DNA of 64,000 nt from positions 139,124,229-139,188,228 of the forward strand of contig JAVHZZ010000004.1 in the NCBI GenBank assembly GCA_036250195.1, in the 5' to 3' direction. Below are positions 1 to 64,000 of the stretch, piece by piece. Each line of letters begins with the position of its first letter. Within the stretch, counting starts at the first letter, position 1. The translations under genes were made by a program, and so were the position numbers. The notes beneath the pieces were generated by a model. That model was given only the letters and a program-made list of their open reading frames with translations, was not told the origin of the DNA and did not search any database. This stretch comes from Mixophyes australis. Its lineage: Eukaryota; Chordata; Amphibia; Anura; Limnodynastidae.

Positions 1-101
1 CCACCAAAATAAGATAACTAGGCTAAACATTACTTATTAAAAGGCAGAAGAGAACAGAAGTTAAATGTTAGTGGCAGACAGGGTGTATGAAGTGTAATAA
101 C

Positions 102-61092
<60,991 letters not shown>

Positions 61093-64000
61093 CTGCAAGA
61101 CAAGCAAAAATTGTTTAGCGACACACATTGTTCCCCCACATGGGTTCAAAAACATCCTTGGGATAATTATCACAACACAAATTATGCCTTCCATTGATTT
61201 CTCAGATGAGTATAATGTCATAATACAGTGACTGGTTAATAGTCTGTACTAACCTATAACATGATTTCTATAGCAAAATGTTAGTCTTTCCATTTTCATG
61301 GACTTTTCTGTTTGGGGTCTAATTTTCACATTATAACCCCTAAGGTCTATTTTGCAAATATATTCCTTACCCTACCTAAGTGTTTGCTATATACACTCTC
61401 ATAGCACTTCCCTGTCCTTGCAGCTTCTTTGGGGACCAGATGTTGCGAGTCCTCCATCTGCAACCAACTACATGCCACAAAACCTAGGTCATCGAGTTTG
61501 AAGCAAGTAATACCAAGTGCTTCCGGCATTAAAATGCAAATGATATTGCGGAGGGGAGGCCGTAGGAAGCGGACTTATGAAGGTCAGCCAGCTGAAGATG
61601 GCAGGAGTAGCTGAACAGGCAAGTGCTGTATAAAATCTATTAAAAGAGTGTGTATAGCAAATGCTTACCGATAGAATATTGGTTATAGTTGCAAAATAGA
61701 CCTTTGACTTTATTTGCACATTTAACCCCTAACATAAAACGGACATTGGGCTTAACCATTAAAGCTCTGTTAATATAAATGTTGATAGATTCAGTGGTAC
61801 AAAATATTACCTTAAATTCTGTTCTTTAAGAACATTTTTTTCCCTACAGGCTGCTTGCCAAATTGTAATGTGCAGAGCCTAACCAATTAAGCTGCTACTG
61901 AAATTGTATGGTTGGATCACAATAAAAGTCACATTTAAACTTTAGAAAAGACTATACCCACTATATCATAGCTCAAAGCTTTTATTCTTTAATTTAATCT
62001 AAAAGCTTTTGGCAGGCTACGCACAGGCTTGAAATTACTTCTCCAGCCATTAAAACACTGACGAAGAGATATCATGTGCAAGCTTGATAAGAGTTTTGAT
62101 AGTTCGTTCTGATAAATTAAGAGAAGGGACATGCCATTTACTTAGTTATAAGCAATTAGAATGTGCAACCTTAGAAGTAAAGATTATCTTTGATTTATAC
62201 ACACACACTATATATAACACATACATACACACACCCCTATTAACCAGATAGGGGAATGTTGCATGAATCAATTTAATAATTTAATGACAAAAAGGAGGTT
62301 TAGCCATACGTCAGTCAACCTTATGTTTTTTTATATCTAGTACTGGTTTACGGTTTTAAAATGAAAGGGAAGGTTTTGAAGCACAGGGTCAAGTGTTGCA
62401 TGACCAATTGGTATACATGACTTATCCAAAATAATGTCTTGCCCCACAATAACATAGATCACCCTCACGAGGCTAGACCCTGAATAATTTAAATACACTA
62501 GCAAATCCTGCACTAATCCAAATGAAAGGAACGTTTAAAACTTTCACAATTTCTAACCTTAATTGCAAGAAATGAGAAAGGCAATGCAAAAACTGCAGGA
62601 AGACAACAAATACCCCTTCCTTTTGACCCAAAACAATGGAAAAAAGGGTGAAAGTGAGCAATTTGCCCTAAGACAGGTTTTGGGAGTCAAGTATAAAATC
62701 TGAACTTGTTTAAAGAAAATGGGCAAATACTAAATGCCACCAGTATCTCCCAAAAGAATCCCCAGTCCACCTAATAAAGGCTCTGACCGCATCTGTAGAA
62801 ACCACTTTCCACACCTGGGTTTTGAATGTATTATCTGATGCTTACTAGTCCGATTACTAATGGTTAATTCCTGCTAGGTCAGCGGCTATCAATGTTAGGC
62901 AATTGCATATTAATCACCAGATTTAGCCCCTACACCAGGACCTTCACCAGGTTCTTAATGTAAACACATGATATTGAACAGTATATGTGTGACAGGATGG
63001 ACTCACTTTGCCACCATCAGAAGGTTAATTTTACAGATTTGCCTTGGTGTTCCTCTTACCATTCATTACAGCCGATTCCTGCTGGTGTTTTCAGACAATA
63101 GAAACCCACTCACTATGCATCAACTGTGAATGCACCACTATGGTGTCTCCAGTTGTAGGAGAATAATTGCTGTTACCAAAGGGCTCTTTCACTGGCACCT
63201 GCAACAGCTTGGTTCTGGTGTGTGTAAGTAGTGCCTCACTGCTGGTGAATGTGACTTATTTTTGATCAGCACTGTTAGATAGCGGGCACATTGCTGATGC
63301 TAGGTTTACCACAGGACAACATGGTGATGAATGAAAGTGTTAGCTCCTATCTGTAGGTCACAGGAATACATCAGGTATAGGTGTCTTGCAGGAACCAAGG
63401 AGGGTTTCATATGTTCATGCTCTGCCAGGGTAGGAGAAGCTCCCCCTCCATTCGTCCCTGGCACCACTTAGGCTGGGCTGGGAGATTTATCTTTAAATCT
63501 CCTAACCAAAGCATCCTCCAGAGGATATGATCCAGTATTTATCACCCCCTCCAAGCTAAGCTCAGCTCTAGAAGTTCTGTAGCCAGACCCTGGGGCAGTA
63601 TGATCTGCTGCTGGTGTTACTGAATTCCTCCAGGCTCCAAGGAGACAATGCGCCACCTGGATTCATATGAATTGTGGAGATGCCACTAGAAACCTCTCCA
63701 GTGCCGCTGTGCTAGCAGCTGGAGCTAAAGTGGAGAGCCCCTGCTCGGACCTCTGATGCGGCAACACAACAAAGCTGGATGTAACCCGGTCCCCACTAGA
63801 TAGCCAGGATGAGTTTTAGACTCCTGCTTATTAAATAAAGCTACACTTTTTAATGCTTCATTATTAATATTAAGGCACACTTCTCCAACATGTTATATAC
63901 GGAGTTAGGACTTATGGCGCCATATTGCTGCACGTTATCTACAAAATACAACATATCACGCAGCATTTACAGTTGATTTTGGGAGGAATCAGGAACTTCT
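61093..64000. other. Intron upstream of W1
   Basis: No VPS13C exon or other gene recognised on either strand. Small simple repeats (CA and TA runs) lie at 62200-62235. The next upstream exon is probably beyond 64000. Confidence 0.55.

Overview
The window is vertebrate genomic DNA, most likely from an anuran amphibian. It has long AT-rich introns, small exons with GT/AG borders, and repeats typical of frog genomes: DIRS-type tyrosine-recombinase retrotransposons, a Penelope/Neptune-like element, L2-like tails, and several small inverted-repeat DNA transposons. The species call is inference from repeat content.

One host gene fills the window: the middle part of VPS13C on the minus strand, a bridge-like lipid-transfer protein. 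I placed 28 consecutive coding exons, from W1 (60966-61092) down to W28 (102-271). They total 3911 nt (about 1303 codons), with canonical splice borders and a continuous reading phase. The gene runs out of the window at both ends. Exons W5-W15 and W16-W26 are two copies of the same 11-exon module with matched lengths and phases. This internal duplication is what points to VPS13C rather than VPS13A. W5 carries a FFAT-like motif expected to bind VAP proteins in the ER membrane.

Layout, low to high coordinates: W28 and W27 (0.1-1.1 kb); decayed DIRS element (1.6-5.0 kb); W26-W24 (7.8-8.9 kb); compound tandem repeat of 1.8 kb (9.3-11.1 kb) followed by a second decayed DIRS element (11.1-13.8 kb); W23 (14.0 kb); W22-W16 (18.2-22.3 kb) with two inverted-repeat transposons and a DIRS fragment; W15-W13 (24.3-26.0 kb) with an (AT)47 tract; a 16.8-kb intron (26.0-42.8 kb) holding miniature elements, a Penelope-like fragment and a DIRS element (33.4-42.4 kb) interrupted by an opposite-strand DIRS element (36.2-39.3 kb); W12-W7 (42.8-46.6 kb); DIRS fragment (48.9-50.3 kb) and an L2-like tail (51.3-51.6 kb); W6-W2 (51.9-55.4 kb) with a GC-rich minisatellite; DIRS integrase fragment (57.3-58.1 kb); non-LTR tail (59.5-60.1 kb); W1 (61.0 kb); then upstream intron.

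All mobile-element coding regions I read are broken by stops or frameshifts. I saw no second host gene, tRNA, rRNA or CRISPR array. One 134-nt exon-like open frame at 44154-44287 is unexplained.
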